Shown piece by piece: positions 28,589-38,098 of a stretch of 64,000 nucleotides of DNA (position 1 is its first letter; each line of letters opens with the position of its first letter). The DNA is from Salinibacterium sp. ZJ70. Its GTDB lineage: Bacteria; Actinomycetota; Actinomycetes; Actinomycetales; Microbacteriaceae. The stretch is from contig NZ_CP061770.1 in assembly GCF_011751865.2 (NCBI RefSeq), positions 310,001-374,000 of the forward strand, given 5' to 3'. The notes under the pieces are model-generated. The model was not told where the DNA came from and made no database searches. It worked only from the letters and a program-made list of their open reading frames with translations. Position numbers and translations under genes: made by a program.

Positions 28589-28810
28589 ATGGCCAAAAAA
28601 GACGGCGTCATCGAAATCGAGGGTTCTGTCCTCGAAGCACTTCCGAACGCGATGTTCCGCGTGGAGTTGAGCAATGGACACAAGGTTCTCGCCCACATCT
28701 CGGGCAAGATGCGTCAGCACTACATCCGCATCCTTCCCGAGGACCGCGTGATCGTAGAGCTGAGCCCCTACGACCTGACCCGCGGCCGGATCGTCTACCG
28801 CTACAAGTGA
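28589..28810 (+). CDS. infA: Translation initiation factor IF-1
   Basis: 73 residues, the whole S1-type OB fold ([20 protein letters not shown] to RGRIVYRYK). IF-1 blocks the A site during initiation. A map gene, often found between adk and infA in actinobacteria, is absent. Confidence 0.97.
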   Translation: MAKKDGVIEIEGSVLEALPNAMFRVELSNGHKVLAHISGKMRQHYIRILPEDRVIVELSPYDLTRGRIVYRYK

Positions 28811-28863
28811 TCCGCGGAAAGTAACGGCCTGGAGACAGGTACGAGGACAGCGAGAAAGAGATC

Positions 28864-28980
28864 ATGAAGGTCAACCCCAGCGTCAAGCCCATCTGCGACC
28901 ACTGCCGCGTCATCCGACGCCACGGCCGCGTGATGGTCATCTGCAAGAGCAACCCGCGCCACAAGCAGCGCCAGGGCTGA
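28864..28980 (+). CDS. rpmJ: 50S ribosomal protein L36, zinc type
   Basis: 38 residues, [20 protein letters not shown] to KQRQG. The zinc ligands Cys11, Cys14, Cys27 and His33 are all present, so this is the zinc-binding form. GAGAAAGAG lies upstream. It follows infA by 53 bases. Confidence 0.96.
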   Translation: MKVNPSVKPICDHCRVIRRHGRVMVICKSNPRHKQRQG

Positions 28981-29022
28981 GCAGTCCGCCCCGGCGGAAC
29001 GCAACAACTCAACATCACACCA

Positions 29023-29089
29023 GCACCATCAGATCCTCCTGTTCGCGGGAGGGGACACCCCGGGTCGGAGGCCCGGGCACCGATGGTGC
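29023..29089 (+). other. Structured leader before rpsM
   Basis: In the 147-base rpmJ-rpsM gap, GCACCATC (29023-29030) pairs with GATGGTGC (29082-29089). Inside, CCTCC (29035-29039) pairs with GGAGG (29048-29052) and two CCCGGG blocks can pair. The nested arms suggest a folded RNA, perhaps an r-protein feedback site for the alpha genes. It is not a family I recognise. Confidence 0.45.
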
Positions 29090-29127
29090 ACCACACCTCC
29101 GAATGACTCCAGAAGGAGAACGCCCGC

Positions 29128-29508
29128 ATGGCACGTATCGCCGGCGTCGACATCCCGCGCGACAAGCGCGTGGAGGTCGCTCTGACGTACATCTACGGCG
29201 TGGGACGCACTCGTGCGCTCGCGACGCTCAAGGAAACCGGAATCTCCGGTGACATCCGCGTGAAGGATCTGACCGACGACCAGCTCGTCGCCCTTCGCGA
29301 CTTCATCGAAGGAAGCTTCAAGGTGGAGGGTGACCTCCGCCGCGAGGTCCAGGCCGACATCCGCCGCAAGGTCGAGATCGGATCTTACGAGGGCCTCCGT
29401 CACCGTCGTGGCCTGCCCGTCCGCGGTCAGCGCACCAAGACCAACGCACGCACTCGCAAGGGCCCGAAGCGCACCGTCGCCGGCAAGAAGAAGGCAGGTA
29501 AGAAGTAA
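29128..29508 (+). CDS. rpsM: 30S ribosomal protein S13
   Basis: 126 residues. [23 protein letters not shown] and the basic tail [18 protein letters not shown] are typical. S13 contacts the P-site tRNA and L5. AGAAGGAGAA is a strong ribosome site. Confidence 0.97.
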   Translation: MARIAGVDIPRDKRVEVALTYIYGVGRTRALATLKETGISGDIRVKDLTDDQLVALRDFIEGSFKVEGDLRREVQADIRRKVEIGSYEGLRHRRGLPVRGQRTKTNARTRKGPKRTVAGKKKAGKK

Positions 29509-29906
29509 TGGCTGCTCCCAAGGCCGGCGCTCGCAAGGCGCGTCGCAAGGACAAGAAGAACATCGCGCTGGGCCAGGCCCACATCAAGTCGACGTTCAAC
29601 AACACGATCGTGTCGATCACCGACCCGTCGGGTGCCGTCATCAGCTGGGCGTCCTCGGGCGCCGTCGGCTTCAAGGGCTCGCGCAAGTCGACCCCCTACG
29701 CCGCACAGCTCGCCGCCGAGTCGGCCGCGCGCCAGGCGCAGGAGCACGGCATGAAGAAGGTCGACGTCTTCGTCAAGGGTCCGGGTTCGGGACGTGAGAC
29801 CGCGATCCGCTCGCTCCAGGCCGCTGGCCTCGAGGTCGGCACCATCAACGATGTGACGCCCCAGGCTCACAACGGCTGCCGTCCGCCGAAGCGCCGCCGC
29901 GTCTGA
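29508..29906 (+). CDS. rpsK: 30S ribosomal protein S11
   Basis: 132 residues; [19 protein letters not shown] and the end [11 protein letters not shown] are standard. S11 is in the platform near the mRNA exit. The start overlaps rpsM by one base. rpsD, often next, is not here. Confidence 0.97.
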   Translation: MAAPKAGARKARRKDKKNIALGQAHIKSTFNNTIVSITDPSGAVISWASSGAVGFKGSRKSTPYAAQLAAESAARQAQEHGMKKVDVFVKGPGSGRETAIRSLQAAGLEVGTINDVTPQAHNGCRPPKRRRV

Positions 29907-29914
29907 CCGACGTC

Positions 29915-29946
29915 GGATGGTCGGATCCTCCGGGGTCCGGCCATCC
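29915..29946 (+). terminator. Hairpin between rpsK and rpoA
   Basis: GGATGGTCGGA (29915-29925) pairs with TCCGGCCATCC (29936-29946), all pairs matched with one G-U wobble, around a 10-base loop. It starts 8 bases after rpsK stops. It may lower rpoA expression relative to the r-proteins. No T-run follows. Confidence 0.55.
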
Positions 29947-30048
29947 CGTCGCACGGCGACTGCATAACTTCACAACACGGCGGCCCAGCCACCCGCCGCA
30001 ACTGTCGTGGGCGTCATATGGCGGACGCCCTCGCCGAAAGGAAACCAC

Positions 30049-31038
30049 GTGCTCATCGCACAGCGTCCCACTCTCTCCGAGGAGAACATCTCGGAGTTCC
30101 GCTCCGCGTTCGTGATCGAGCCCCTCGAGCCCGGCTTCGGCTACACGCTCGGCAACTCGCTCCGTCGCACGCTGCTGTCGTCCATCCCGGGCGCGGCTGT
30201 CACGAGCATCCGCCTCGACGGCATCCAGCACGAGTTCGACACCATCCCCGGTGTCAAGGAGGACGTCGTCGAGATCGTCCTCAACATCAAGAACCTCGTG
30301 GTCTCGAGCGAGCACGACGAGCCCATCACGGCCTACCTGCGCAAGCAGGGCGCTGGCCAGGTGACGGCTGCTGACATCTCGGCTCCCGCGGGCGTGGAGA
30401 TCCACAACCCGGACCTCGTCATCGCAACGCTCAACGAGAAGGCGAAGTTCGACCTCGAGCTCACCATCGAGCGTGGCCGCGGCTACGTCTCGGCGACCCA
30501 GAACCGCAGCGAGTTCAGCGAAGCCGGCCAGATCCCGATCGACTCGATCTACTCGCCCGTGCTCAAGGTCACCTACCGCGTCGAGGCGACTCGTGCCGGT
30601 GAGCGCACCGACTTCGACCGCCTCGTGGTCGACGTCGAGACCAAGCCCGCGATCTCGCCGCGCGACGCGCTCGCGTCGGCTGGACGCACCCTTGTCGAGC
30701 TCTTCGGCCTCGCCCGCGAGCTCAACACGGCCGCGGAGGGCATCGAGATCGGACCCGCTCCGGTCGACGCCGTGCTCTCGAACGAGCTGTCGATGCCCAT
30801 CGAGGACCTCGACCTCTCGGTGCGCAGCTACAACTGCCTCAAGCGCGAGGGCATCAACACCGTCAGCGAGCTCGTCGCCCTCTCGGAGACGCAGCTCATG
30901 AACATCCGCAACTTCGGTCAGAAGTCCGTGGACGAGGTCAAGGACAAGCTCGTCGAGCTCGGCCTCTCGCTCAAGGACAGCGTGCCCGGTTTTGACGGGG
31001 CTCACTTCTACGGCGGATACGACGACGAAACCGTCTGA
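30049..31038 (+). CDS. rpoA: RNA polymerase alpha subunit
   Basis: 329 residues. The N-terminal assembly domain begins [15 protein letters not shown] and includes [16 protein letters not shown]; the C-terminal domain (about 250-315, [24 protein letters not shown]) binds UP elements and activators. The GTG at 30049 has GAAAGGAAA before it and gives the family start. Confidence 0.97.
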   Translation: MLIAQRPTLSEENISEFRSAFVIEPLEPGFGYTLGNSLRRTLLSSIPGAAVTSIRLDGIQHEFDTIPGVKEDVVEIVLNIKNLVVSSEHDEPITAYLRKQGAGQVTAADISAPAGVEIHNPDLVIATLNEKAKFDLELTIERGRGYVSATQNRSEFSEAGQIPIDSIYSPVLKVTYRVEATRAGERTDFDRLVVDVETKPAISPRDALASAGRTLVELFGLARELNTAAEGIEIGPAPVDAVLSNELSMPIEDLDLSVRSYNCLKREGINTVSELVALSETQLMNIRNFGQKSVDEVKDKLVELGLSLKDSVPGFDGAHFYGGYDDETV

Positions 31039-31082
31039 GTGCCTGTCTCACTGACTGAATCACACCTGGAGAACGACTAGAA

Positions 31083-31619
31083 ATGCCTAAGCCCAACAAG
31101 GGTCCCCGCCTCGGAGGCGGACCGGCGCACGAGCGCCTCATGCTCGCCAACCTCGCCGCGCAGCTGTTCACCCACAAGAGCATCACGACCACCGAGACGA
31201 AGGCCAAGCGCCTGCGTCCCGTGGCTGAGCGCTACATCACGTTCGCGAAGCGCGGCGACCTGCACTCGCGCCGTCGCGTGCTCGCCAGCATCTCGGACAA
31301 GTCCGTCGTGCACGAGCTCTTCGCCGAGATCGCGCCGCAGATGGCCGAGCGTCAGGGCGGCTACACCCGCATCACGAAGATCGGCAACCGCAAGGGCGAC
31401 AACGCGCCCATGGCGGTCATCGAGCTCGTCCTCGAGCCGGTCGTGAAGAAGCCCGCGTCGTCGAAGAAGTCGGCTGCGCGCGTCGAGACCCCGAAGGCCG
31501 CTCCGGCCGAGGAGACCGTCGCCCCGGAGACCGAGGCTCCCGCGGAGGAGGTCGTCGAGGAGACGGCTGCCGCCGACGAGGTCGCTGTGGAGTCGGAAGA
31601 CACCGCAGAGGACAAGTAA
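31083..31619 (+). CDS. rplQ: 50S ribosomal protein L17 with acidic C-terminal tail
   Basis: 178 residues. The L17 core [20 protein letters not shown] to [12 protein letters not shown] is about 120 residues. The last 55 or so are rich in Glu, Ala and Pro ([18 protein letters not shown]), opposite in charge to the basic tail of L15. It ends the ribosomal superoperon. Confidence 0.95.
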   Translation: MPKPNKGPRLGGGPAHERLMLANLAAQLFTHKSITTTETKAKRLRPVAERYITFAKRGDLHSRRRVLASISDKSVVHELFAEIAPQMAERQGGYTRITKIGNRKGDNAPMAVIELVLEPVVKKPASSKKSAARVETPKAAPAEETVAPETEAPAEEVVEETAAADEVAVESEDTAEDK

Positions 31620-31635
31620 GTCCCCTTCTCTGGCA

Positions 31636-31680
31636 GGCCCGCCGGGTCGTGCGCACACGTTGCGCGCGGACCGGCGGGCC
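31636..31680 (+). terminator. Terminator of the ribosomal superoperon
   Basis: GGCCCGCCGG (31636-31645) pairs perfectly with CCGGCGGGCC (31671-31680). An inner hairpin forms between GTGCGCA (31649-31655) and TGCGCGC (31661-31667). It starts 16 bases after the rplQ stop and T's follow. Confidence 0.7.
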
Positions 31681-31702
31681 TTCGCCATATCCGGGCCTCG
31701 CA

Positions 31703-31708
31703 TAGGGT
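31703..31708 (+). promoter_or_regulatory. -10 box for leaderless GNAT gene
   Basis: TAGGGT lies 6 bases before the ATG at 31715, so transcription should begin at the start codon. TTCGCC 16 bases upstream is a weak -35 candidate. Confidence 0.55.
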
Positions 31709-31714
31709 GCTGGA

Positions 31715-32731
31715 ATGCAGAAGCCTCTCCGCGAACGCATCGACGTCGATCCGACGCACCGGCTTCCCGCAGGCCCCGGACCGGTCCGCTGGCGTCGTGC
31801 CACCCCGGAGGACGCCGAACAGCTTGCCGAGCTGGCGGGCGCGATCGCTGCCGCTGATCATCCCGAGTGGGCGGAGACCGCGGAGGAGCTCGCCGAGGAG
31901 CTCGCGCACTCGTGGATGGACCTGGACGCCGACAGTGTGATCGGCGACGTCGAGGGCGAGCTCGTGGCATACGGTCTGCAAGTCGCACCACCGGATCCGG
32001 AGACGGTGGTCCGCTCGATCGCGATGGGCGGTGTCCGGCCATCCGCTCGAGGAACGGGTATCGGGCGCGAGCTGCTCGACTGGCACCGCCTCCGCGCGCG
32101 ACAGCAGCTGGCGAGCTCCGAGCTGGCGCTCCCGGGCTGGCACATGCTCTACGTCGAGGAGGCGAACGCGAGCGGCATCGCCCTCGCGACGCGCGCGGGA
32201 CTGCCTCTCGTGCGCTGGTTCACGAACATGACCCGCGACCTCGCCGACGAGATCCCTGACGTCCCGCTCCCGGAGGGACTGCGTCTCGCGACCCCGACAC
32301 AGGACGACGTGGGGCGCATCCGGGACGCGCGCAATGAGGCATTCCGCGATCACTGGGGCAGCCAGCCGAGCTCCGAAGAGGGCTGGGCATCGTTCACCGG
32401 GAGCAGCGTGCTGCGGCTCGACCTCTCGGCGATCGCCCTCGATGGAGACCGCGTCGCGGGTCTCGTGCTGAGCCAGGTGAATCCCGCCGACTTCGCACTG
32501 CAGGGTTACGAAGGCGGCTACCTCCCGCTCGTGGGCGTCGTGCGCGACTGGCGTCGCCGGGGCGTCGCGCCCGCACTCCTCGCGGAGGTCATGCGGCGGC
32601 ACCGCGCCGAGGGCTACGTGCAGGTGGGACTCGATGTCGACAGCGAGAGCCCGACCGGGGCGCTCGGGCTCTACACGGGCATGGGCTTCCGCGCCGTCTC
32701 GCGCAGCCTGGCCTTCGTCGAGGAGCTCTGA
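31715..32731 (+). CDS. Tandem GNAT acetyltransferase-like protein
   Basis: 338 residues with two GNAT folds. The first covers about 30-170, with an acetyl-CoA loop like VRPSARGTGIGREL. The second covers about 185-335, with VVRDWRRRGVAPALL and the ending LGLYTGMGFRAVSRSL. The layout resembles mycothiol synthase and related tandem GNATs, but the sequence marks are not enough to call mshD. No substrate can be named. It probably has its own leaderless transcript and converges with the acyltransferase, one base between stops. Confidence 0.8.
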   Translation: MQKPLRERIDVDPTHRLPAGPGPVRWRRATPEDAEQLAELAGAIAAADHPEWAETAEELAEELAHSWMDLDADSVIGDVEGELVAYGLQVAPPDPETVVRSIAMGGVRPSARGTGIGRELLDWHRLRARQQLASSELALPGWHMLYVEEANASGIALATRAGLPLVRWFTNMTRDLADEIPDVPLPEGLRLATPTQDDVGRIRDARNEAFRDHWGSQPSSEEGWASFTGSSVLRLDLSAIALDGDRVAGLVLSQVNPADFALQGYEGGYLPLVGVVRDWRRRGVAPALLAEVMRRHRAEGYVQVGLDVDSESPTGALGLYTGMGFRAVSRSLAFVEEL

Positions 32732-32732
32732 C

Positions 32733-34655
32733 TCAGACGACGCGCGGGAGCGACTCGTCGGCCGCATCGTCCCGCAACGGCGGGAGCGCCGCGAGTCGCT
32801 GCAGTGCTTCGCGGATCGCCGCAGTGTAGATGCGCGCGCCCACAGGACCGAAGTGCACCTGGTCGCGCGCGAGCTCGCCGAGGTGCGGCTGCACGGCCGT
32901 GTGCCAGTCCGCGAGCTCCACGTTGCGGTACTGCCAGGCGAACGACGCGAGCTTCTCGTTGACGCCGGGGATCCACCCGCGGGGCGCTTGGGCCGTCACG
33001 ACCACGAGCTCCCGCTGGGGCCCGATGATCGAGCGCAGCTCCTCGAGGGTCGCCTCGCTGACCGAACCGTTCGTGCCGAGACTCACGATCACGACCTTTC
33101 GCAGCGCACCCGCGTCGCGCAGCGACTGCAGGATCTCCGGCGCGGAGGACATCTGGCGGGAGACCGCGGCGTCGATGGCGATGCCGGGGAGCGCCGCCTG
33201 GAGCTCGGTGACGGCTGCGAGCATCACGGAGTCGCCGATGGCGGTGATCTGATCGCCCTGCAGGGCGGCGGGCGTGCCTGCCTCAGCGGGTGCAGTGCCG
33301 CCCTCGCGATCCTGGGTGCCGGCGGCGGGCGTCGGTGTGGGCGTCTGCGCGAGCGCATCCTGGCCCGCCCGGATGTAGTCCTCGACATCCGAGGTCTCGC
33401 GCTGCGTGACGACGGCGGCGGCTGTTCCGGCGACGCCTGCGACCACGAGCACGAGGGCTGTGGCGCTCGCGATCGCGGCGCGGGAGCCCCGGCGCCAGCC
33501 AGCCGCCCACGTGCGACCCGTGGCGCGGAAGCCCGCATGGCGCAGAGGGGTCTCGATGTAGCGGAAGCTGAGCGCCGCGAGCGCGATCGTCACGACGACC
33601 ACGGACGCACCGAGGGCGACGCTGAGGCTCGGCGACGATGTCCAGGTGGGCAGCACGGCGGCGGCGAGCACGTAGAGGGGCCAATGCCAGAGGTAGATGC
33701 CGTAGCTGCGCACCCCGATCCACCGCACGGGTGCCCACTCCAGCGCGCGAGCGAACCGCGAGCCCGGAACGAGGAGCGCGCAGATGACGACCGCGGTGAG
33801 CACCGCGACGAGCGCGAGACCGCCGCGGTAGGTCCAGTCGGCTTCGCCGGGCATGGTCGTAGCGAGCACCGCCAACCCCACTCCCGCCGCAGCGCCGAGC
33901 ACGCCGAGCGTGGAACGGGCGCCCCGCGACCATTCGAGCTCGCGCTCCGACCACCACTGCGTCAGCATCGCCACGAGCGCCCCGAGCGTGAGGCCGAAGG
34001 CGTGCGTGCCGGTGCCGTAGTAGACAGCCGTCATCTCCCCGGGCACCAGGAGCACGCCCATCGCGATCGCCGACGCGGCGGTGACGACGGCGAGGAGCCC
34101 GATCCCCATCCGGCGGGAGAGCCGCACGATGACGGCGAGGACGATGAGCGGCCACAGCAGGTAGAACTGCTCCTCGACGGCGAGCGACCACAGGTTGCGG
34201 AACAGCTCGGGGTTTCCGTGCGCGAAGTAGTCGGAGCCGGTGGCCATGAAGTACCAGTTGCTCGAGAAGGTCATCGCCGCGATGAGCTGCCCCCCGAGTC
34301 CGACGAGCACGTCGCCGCCGATCAGCGCTGCGAGACTCGAGCACACGAGCAGGAGCACCACGAGGGCGGGCAGGAGGCGCCGTGCGCGACGCTGCCAGAA
34401 GGCGCCGAGCGCGATCCGCCCGGTGCGGCCGCGCTCGAGCAGAAGCAGCCGGGTGATGATGAATCCGGACACGACGAAGAACACGTCGACTCCGAGGAAT
34501 CCGCCGATCAGCAGGCCGGGGAACAGGTGGAAGATGACGACCACCACCACGGCGAATGCGCGCACGCCATCGAGACCGGCCACGCGGCGGGCGGACGGCT
34601 GCAGGCTCGAGGAGGGGGCGGCTCGAGCGGGATTCGGCTGGTCGGGAGCGGTCAT
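32733..34655 (-). CDS. OafA-type membrane O-acyltransferase with SGNH domain
   Basis: 640 residues. The N-terminal half is an acyltransferase-3 membrane domain of about ten helices starting GLDGVRAFAVVVVVIFHLFPG, with the catalytic-type His in IFHLF and FFVVSGFIITRLL. A further helix leads to an extracytoplasmic SGNH hydrolase-like domain (ITAIGDSVMLAA near residue 465; the late DQVHFGPVGAR holds the Asp/His pair). Such proteins move acetyl groups across the membrane onto peptidoglycan or surface polymers. The ATG at 34655 is chosen over longer antisense-like extensions that run into truA. It is divergent from truA with overlapping promoters. Confidence 0.88.
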   Translation of the reverse strand: MTAPDQPNPARAAPSSSLQPSARRVAGLDGVRAFAVVVVVIFHLFPGLLIGGFLGVDVFFVVSGFIITRLLLLERGRTGRIALGAFWQRRARRLLPALVVLLLVCSSLAALIGGDVLVGLGGQLIAAMTFSSNWYFMATGSDYFAHGNPELFRNLWSLAVEEQFYLLWPLIVLAVIVRLSRRMGIGLLAVVTAASAIAMGVLLVPGEMTAVYYGTGTHAFGLTLGALVAMLTQWWSERELEWSRGARSTLGVLGAAAGVGLAVLATTMPGEADWTYRGGLALVAVLTAVVICALLVPGSRFARALEWAPVRWIGVRSYGIYLWHWPLYVLAAAVLPTWTSSPSLSVALGASVVVVTIALAALSFRYIETPLRHAGFRATGRTWAAGWRRGSRAAIASATALVLVVAGVAGTAAAVVTQRETSDVEDYIRAGQDALAQTPTPTPAAGTQDREGGTAPAEAGTPAALQGDQITAIGDSVMLAAVTELQAALPGIAIDAAVSRQMSSAPEILQSLRDAGALRKVVIVSLGTNGSVSEATLEELRSIIGPQRELVVVTAQAPRGWIPGVNEKLASFAWQYRNVELADWHTAVQPHLGELARDQVHFGPVGARIYTAAIREALQRLAALPPLRDDAADESLPRVV

Positions 34656-34672
34656 GTCTGGCTTCGCCTGAC

Positions 34673-34678
34673 AGCCTA
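34673..34678 (-). promoter_or_regulatory. -10 box of the acyltransferase
   Basis: TAGGCT on the minus strand, 17 bases before the ATG at 34655. It shares the bases TA (34677-34678) with the -10 of truA on the other strand. Confidence 0.45.
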
Positions 34679-34682
34679 AGCT
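34677..34682 (+). promoter_or_regulatory. -10 box for leaderless truA
   Basis: TAAGCT, 6 bases before the GTG at 34689. It overlaps the divergent acyltransferase -10, so only one polymerase can bind at a time. Confidence 0.55.
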
Positions 34683-34688
34683 CGGATC

Positions 34689-35597
34689 GTGAGCATTCCG
34701 GGAGAGGGCCGCCGGATCCGGCTGGATATCGCCTACGACGGCACCGGATTCACAGGCTGGGCGAAGCAGCCGGACCACCGCACCGTGCAGGGCACCCTCG
34801 AGGATGCGCTCGCGACACTGTTCGCGCGCCACGGTGAGCCGCCGCGCATCACGGTCGCGGGCCGCACGGATGTGGGCGTGCATGCGATCGGACAGGTCGC
34901 TCACGTCGATCTCTCGGCCGAGCAGCTCGGTCAGCTGGCGCACCGCCCTCGGGGGCGCGGTGCGGGTGCAGCGGGAGCCGCATCTCTCGCTCGACGACTC
35001 AACGGCATCGTGGGGCAGTCAGCCGACGTGCAGGTGCTGGCGGCAGCCGAGGCGCCCGAGGGTTTCGACGCGCGCTTCTCGGCGCTCTGGCGTCGCTACG
35101 AGTACCGGATCGCGGATGCGGCAGCGCTGCGCGACCCGCGTGCGCGTCACTTCACGCACTGGCATCCGGCGGAGCTCGACGTGCAGGCGATGGACGATGC
35201 CGCTCGCTCGCTCCTCGGCTTGCACGACTTCGCCGCGTACTGCCGCCCCCGCGAAGGCTCGACGACCATCCGCACGCTGCAGGACTTCGGCTGGACGCGT
35301 GCCGCGGACGGCGTGCTCGTCGCGACGGTGCGCGCGGATGCCTTCTGCCACTCGATGGTGCGAGCGCTCGTCGGCGCCTGCGTCGCCGCGGGGGAGGGAA
35401 GGTTCGCCCCCGAACGTGCCGCCGGCATCCGCGACGAGGCGAAGCGCGGCAGCGAGTTCATCGTGATGCCGGCGCGCGGGCTCACGCTCATGGAGGTCGG
35501 CTACCCGGCAGATGAGGAGCTCGCGGCGCGGGCGGAGCAGACGCGCGCCCGCAGGAGCCCGCTCGCAGGTTTGCCAGATGATGCCGTGGTCGACTAG
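34689..35597 (+). CDS. truA: tRNA pseudouridine(38-40) synthase TruA
   Basis: 302 residues. It converts U38-U40 of tRNA anticodon arms to pseudouridine. The catalytic aspartate is Asp61 in GRTDVGVHA; RRYEYRI and the C-terminal FCHSMVRALVGACV are also conserved. The length is a little above the usual 250-270 owing to a Gly/Arg-rich insert near residues 82-97. The GTG start follows a leaderless-type -10. rplM-rpsI follow with their own promoter. Confidence 0.95.
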   Translation: MSIPGEGRRIRLDIAYDGTGFTGWAKQPDHRTVQGTLEDALATLFARHGEPPRITVAGRTDVGVHAIGQVAHVDLSAEQLGQLAHRPRGRGAGAAGAASLARRLNGIVGQSADVQVLAAAEAPEGFDARFSALWRRYEYRIADAAALRDPRARHFTHWHPAELDVQAMDDAARSLLGLHDFAAYCRPREGSTTIRTLQDFGWTRAADGVLVATVRADAFCHSMVRALVGACVAAGEGRFAPERAAGIRDEAKRGSEFIVMPARGLTLMEVGYPADEELAARAEQTRARRSPLAGLPDDAVVD

Positions 35598-35600
35598 CCT
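35571..35600 (+). promoter_or_regulatory. Promoter of rplM-rpsI
   Basis: TTGCCA (35571-35576), an 18-base spacer and TAGCCT (35595-35600), overlapping the truA stop codon. It gives a leader of about 115 bases. Confidence 0.55.
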
Positions 35601-35611
35601 GTAAAGGTTGT

Positions 35612-35669
35612 CTGTGCGCCGCACAGCGACCAGTTGGGCCCTCCACCGCTGGGTTCCCGTCACGGGAAC
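35612..35669 (+). other. Two hairpins in the rplM leader
   Basis: CTGTGC (35612-35617) pairs with GCACAG (35621-35626). GTTCCCG (35653-35659) pairs with CGGGAAC (35663-35669). The pair of hairpins in the leader could be the L13 autoregulation site; this is inference by analogy with other bacteria. Confidence 0.4.
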
Positions 35670-35720
35670 GCACACCGGAGTGGGATTCACGAACACTACC
35701 GACCAGAAAGCAGTCATTTC

Positions 35721-36167
35721 ATGACGCGTACGTTCAGCCCCAAGCCGGCGGACATCAAGCGCGAGTGGGTCGTCATCGACGCCACCGATGTCGTGCTCGG
35801 CCGCCTCGCCACGCACGCCGCCGCGCTCCTCCGCGGTAAGCACAAGCCGACCTTCGCTCCCCACATGGACATGGGCGACTTCGTCATCATCGTGAACGCC
35901 GAGAAGGTGGCGCTCACGGGTGCGAAGCTCGAGCAGAAGAAGGCCTACCGCCACTCGGGCTACCCGGGCGGCCTCACCGCCACCAGCTACGCCGAACTCC
36001 TCGAGAAGCACCCCACCCGCGCCGTCGAGAAGGCGATCCGCGGAATGCTCCCGAAGAACTCGCTGGGCCGCGCCCAGATCAAGAAGCTGAAGGTGTACGC
36101 AGGTGCCGCGCACCCGCACGCCGCGCAGCAGCCGACGCCGTACACGCTCACCCAGGTCGCGCAGTAA
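35721..36167 (+). CDS. rplM: 50S ribosomal protein L13
   Basis: 148 residues from ATG at 35721, [20 protein letters not shown], with the HSGYPGGL and [11 protein letters not shown] blocks of L13. An earlier in-frame ATG would add residues outside the family. It is followed by rpsI, the usual pair. Confidence 0.97.
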   Translation: MTRTFSPKPADIKREWVVIDATDVVLGRLATHAAALLRGKHKPTFAPHMDMGDFVIIVNAEKVALTGAKLEQKKAYRHSGYPGGLTATSYAELLEKHPTRAVEKAIRGMLPKNSLGRAQIKKLKVYAGAAHPHAAQQPTPYTLTQVAQ

Positions 36168-36196
36168 GCGCCCCCGAGATTCCAAGGACATCACTG

Positions 36197-36685
36197 ATGG
36201 CGAAGATCGAAGAAACCGTGTCGGACGAGGTTCTCACCTCCTTCTCGACCGAAACCCCGGCTGAGGAGGCGCCCCGCGCCCCCCGCGCCGTCCTCAACGT
36301 CTCCGGCGCGGCTGTCGGCCGTCGCAAGGAGGCCATTGCCCAGGTACGCCTCGTTCCTGGCTCGGGATCGTTCCTCGTGAACGGCCGCGGCCTCGAGGAG
36401 TACTTCCCGAACAAGCTGCACCAGCAGCTCATCAACGACCCGTTCAAGGTGCTCGACCTGCTCGGCGCCTACGACGTCAAGGCCAAGATCACCGGCGGCG
36501 GCCCCTCGGGCCAGGCCGGCGCTCTGCGCCTCGCGATCGCGCGTGCGCTCAACGAGATCGACCGCGAGAACAACCGCCCGTCCCTCAAGAAGGCCGGCTT
36601 CCTCTCGCGTGACGCTCGCGTCATCGAGCGCAAGAAGGCGGGTCTCAAGAAGGCCCGTAAGGCGTCGCAGTTCTCGAAGCGCTAA
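36197..36685 (+). CDS. rpsI: 30S ribosomal protein S9
   Basis: 162 residues. The core starts near residue 35 ([20 protein letters not shown]) and ends in [11 protein letters not shown], whose C-terminus touches the P-site tRNA. The first 30 or so residues are an acidic extension. Confidence 0.96.
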   Translation: MAKIEETVSDEVLTSFSTETPAEEAPRAPRAVLNVSGAAVGRRKEAIAQVRLVPGSGSFLVNGRGLEEYFPNKLHQQLINDPFKVLDLLGAYDVKAKITGGGPSGQAGALRLAIARALNEIDRENNRPSLKKAGFLSRDARVIERKKAGLKKARKASQFSKR

Positions 36686-36709
36686 GCCGCTTCACTCTGG
36701 GGTTCGCGC

Positions 36710-38077
36710 ATGCCGCGTCTTTTCGGCACGGACGGGGTCCGGGGGCTGGCCAACGGTGATGTCATCACCGCTGAGCTGGCCCTCGGCCTCGCCCAGGCCG
36801 CAGCACTCGTTCTCACACGGGGTCGCCACGCCGAAGCAGTCCGCGGCGAAGGGCGTCGCCCCCGCGCCGTCATCGCGCGCGACCCCCGTGTCTCCGGGGA
36901 GTTCATCTCGGCCGCCGTCGCGGCTGGACTCGCCAGTTCCGGCATCGACGTGCTCGATGCCGGAGTCATCCCCACCCCCGCCGCCGCGTTCCTCGTGGGC
37001 GACATCGACGCCGACTTCGGCGTGATGGTCTCCGCCTCGCACAATCCGGCCCCGGACAACGGGATCAAGTTCTTCGCACTCGGCGGCGTCAAGCTGCCCG
37101 ACGATGTCGAGGACCGCATCGAGCAGGCGCTCGACGTCCCGAACCTCGCACCCACCGGTGCCGGCGTCGGCCGCATCCGCCGTTTCGCGGATGCCGAGGA
37201 CCGCTACCTCCTCCACCTGCTGGGCACGCTCGATGTGCGTCTCGACGGCATCCACGTCGTCCTCGATTGCGCTCACGGCGCCGCGGCAGGTGTCTCGCCT
37301 CAGGTGTTCGCTGATGCGGGCGCCAAGGTGACCGTCATCGGCGCCGAGCCCGACGGCCTCAACATCAACGAGGGCGTCGGATCGACGCACCTCGAGAAGC
37401 TGCAGGATGTGGTGCGCCTCACGGGCGCACACCTGGGCATCGCCCATGACGGCGACGCCGACCGCTGCCTTGCCGTCGACGCCGACGGCAACGTCATCGA
37501 CGGCGACCAGATCATGGCGATCCTCGCCGTCTCGCTCAAGCGCCGCGGCCTTCTCGCTCACAACACGCTCGCGGTCACGACGATGAGCAACCTCGGCCTG
37601 CGTGTGGCGATGGCCGAGCACGGCATCGAGATCGTCGAGACGGGTGTCGGAGACCGCTACGTGCTCGAGGCGATGGCGGAGAAGGGCCTCACGCTCGGCG
37701 GCGAGCAGTCGGGCCACATCATCTTCAGCAAGCACGCGACGACGGGCGACGGCATCCTCACGGGACTGCAGATCGCCGCCGAGATGGCACGCACCGGATC
37801 TTCGCTCGCGGAGCTCGCCGCGGTCATGACCGTCTATCCGCAGGTGCTGGTGAATGTGCGAGGTGTCGATCACCACGCGCTCGCCGGCGACGAGGTCATC
37901 GCGGAGGCCGTCCGGGTGCATTCGGAGGAGCTCGGCGACACGGGACGCGTTCTGCTGCGTCCGTCGGGCACGGAGCCCCTCGTTCGCGTCATGGTCGAGG
38001 CGCAGGATGTCGCCGAGGCTCAGCGCATCGCCGACGACCTCGCGGGAATCGTCCGCGCGCGTCTCGCGTTGTCCTGA
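36710..38077 (+). CDS. glmM: Phosphoglucosamine mutase
   Basis: 455 residues. It interconverts glucosamine-6-P and glucosamine-1-P on the way to UDP-GlcNAc for peptidoglycan. The phosphorylated catalytic serine is Ser110 in VSASHNP; the magnesium loop is DGDADR (247-252); GEQSGH and [12 protein letters not shown] are the sugar and phosphate sites. It lies 24 bases after rpsI, a common neighbour. glmS, the previous step of the same pathway, is 1.5 kb downstream. Confidence 0.97.
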   Translation: MPRLFGTDGVRGLANGDVITAELALGLAQAAALVLTRGRHAEAVRGEGRRPRAVIARDPRVSGEFISAAVAAGLASSGIDVLDAGVIPTPAAAFLVGDIDADFGVMVSASHNPAPDNGIKFFALGGVKLPDDVEDRIEQALDVPNLAPTGAGVGRIRRFADAEDRYLLHLLGTLDVRLDGIHVVLDCAHGAAAGVSPQVFADAGAKVTVIGAEPDGLNINEGVGSTHLEKLQDVVRLTGAHLGIAHDGDADRCLAVDADGNVIDGDQIMAILAVSLKRRGLLAHNTLAVTTMSNLGLRVAMAEHGIEIVETGVGDRYVLEAMAEKGLTLGGEQSGHIIFSKHATTGDGILTGLQIAAEMARTGSSLAELAAVMTVYPQVLVNVRGVDHHALAGDEVIAEAVRVHSEELGDTGRVLLRPSGTEPLVRVMVEAQDVAEAQRIADDLAGIVRARLALS

Positions 38078-38098
38078 GGGACACGAGGGGAGGGGCAC

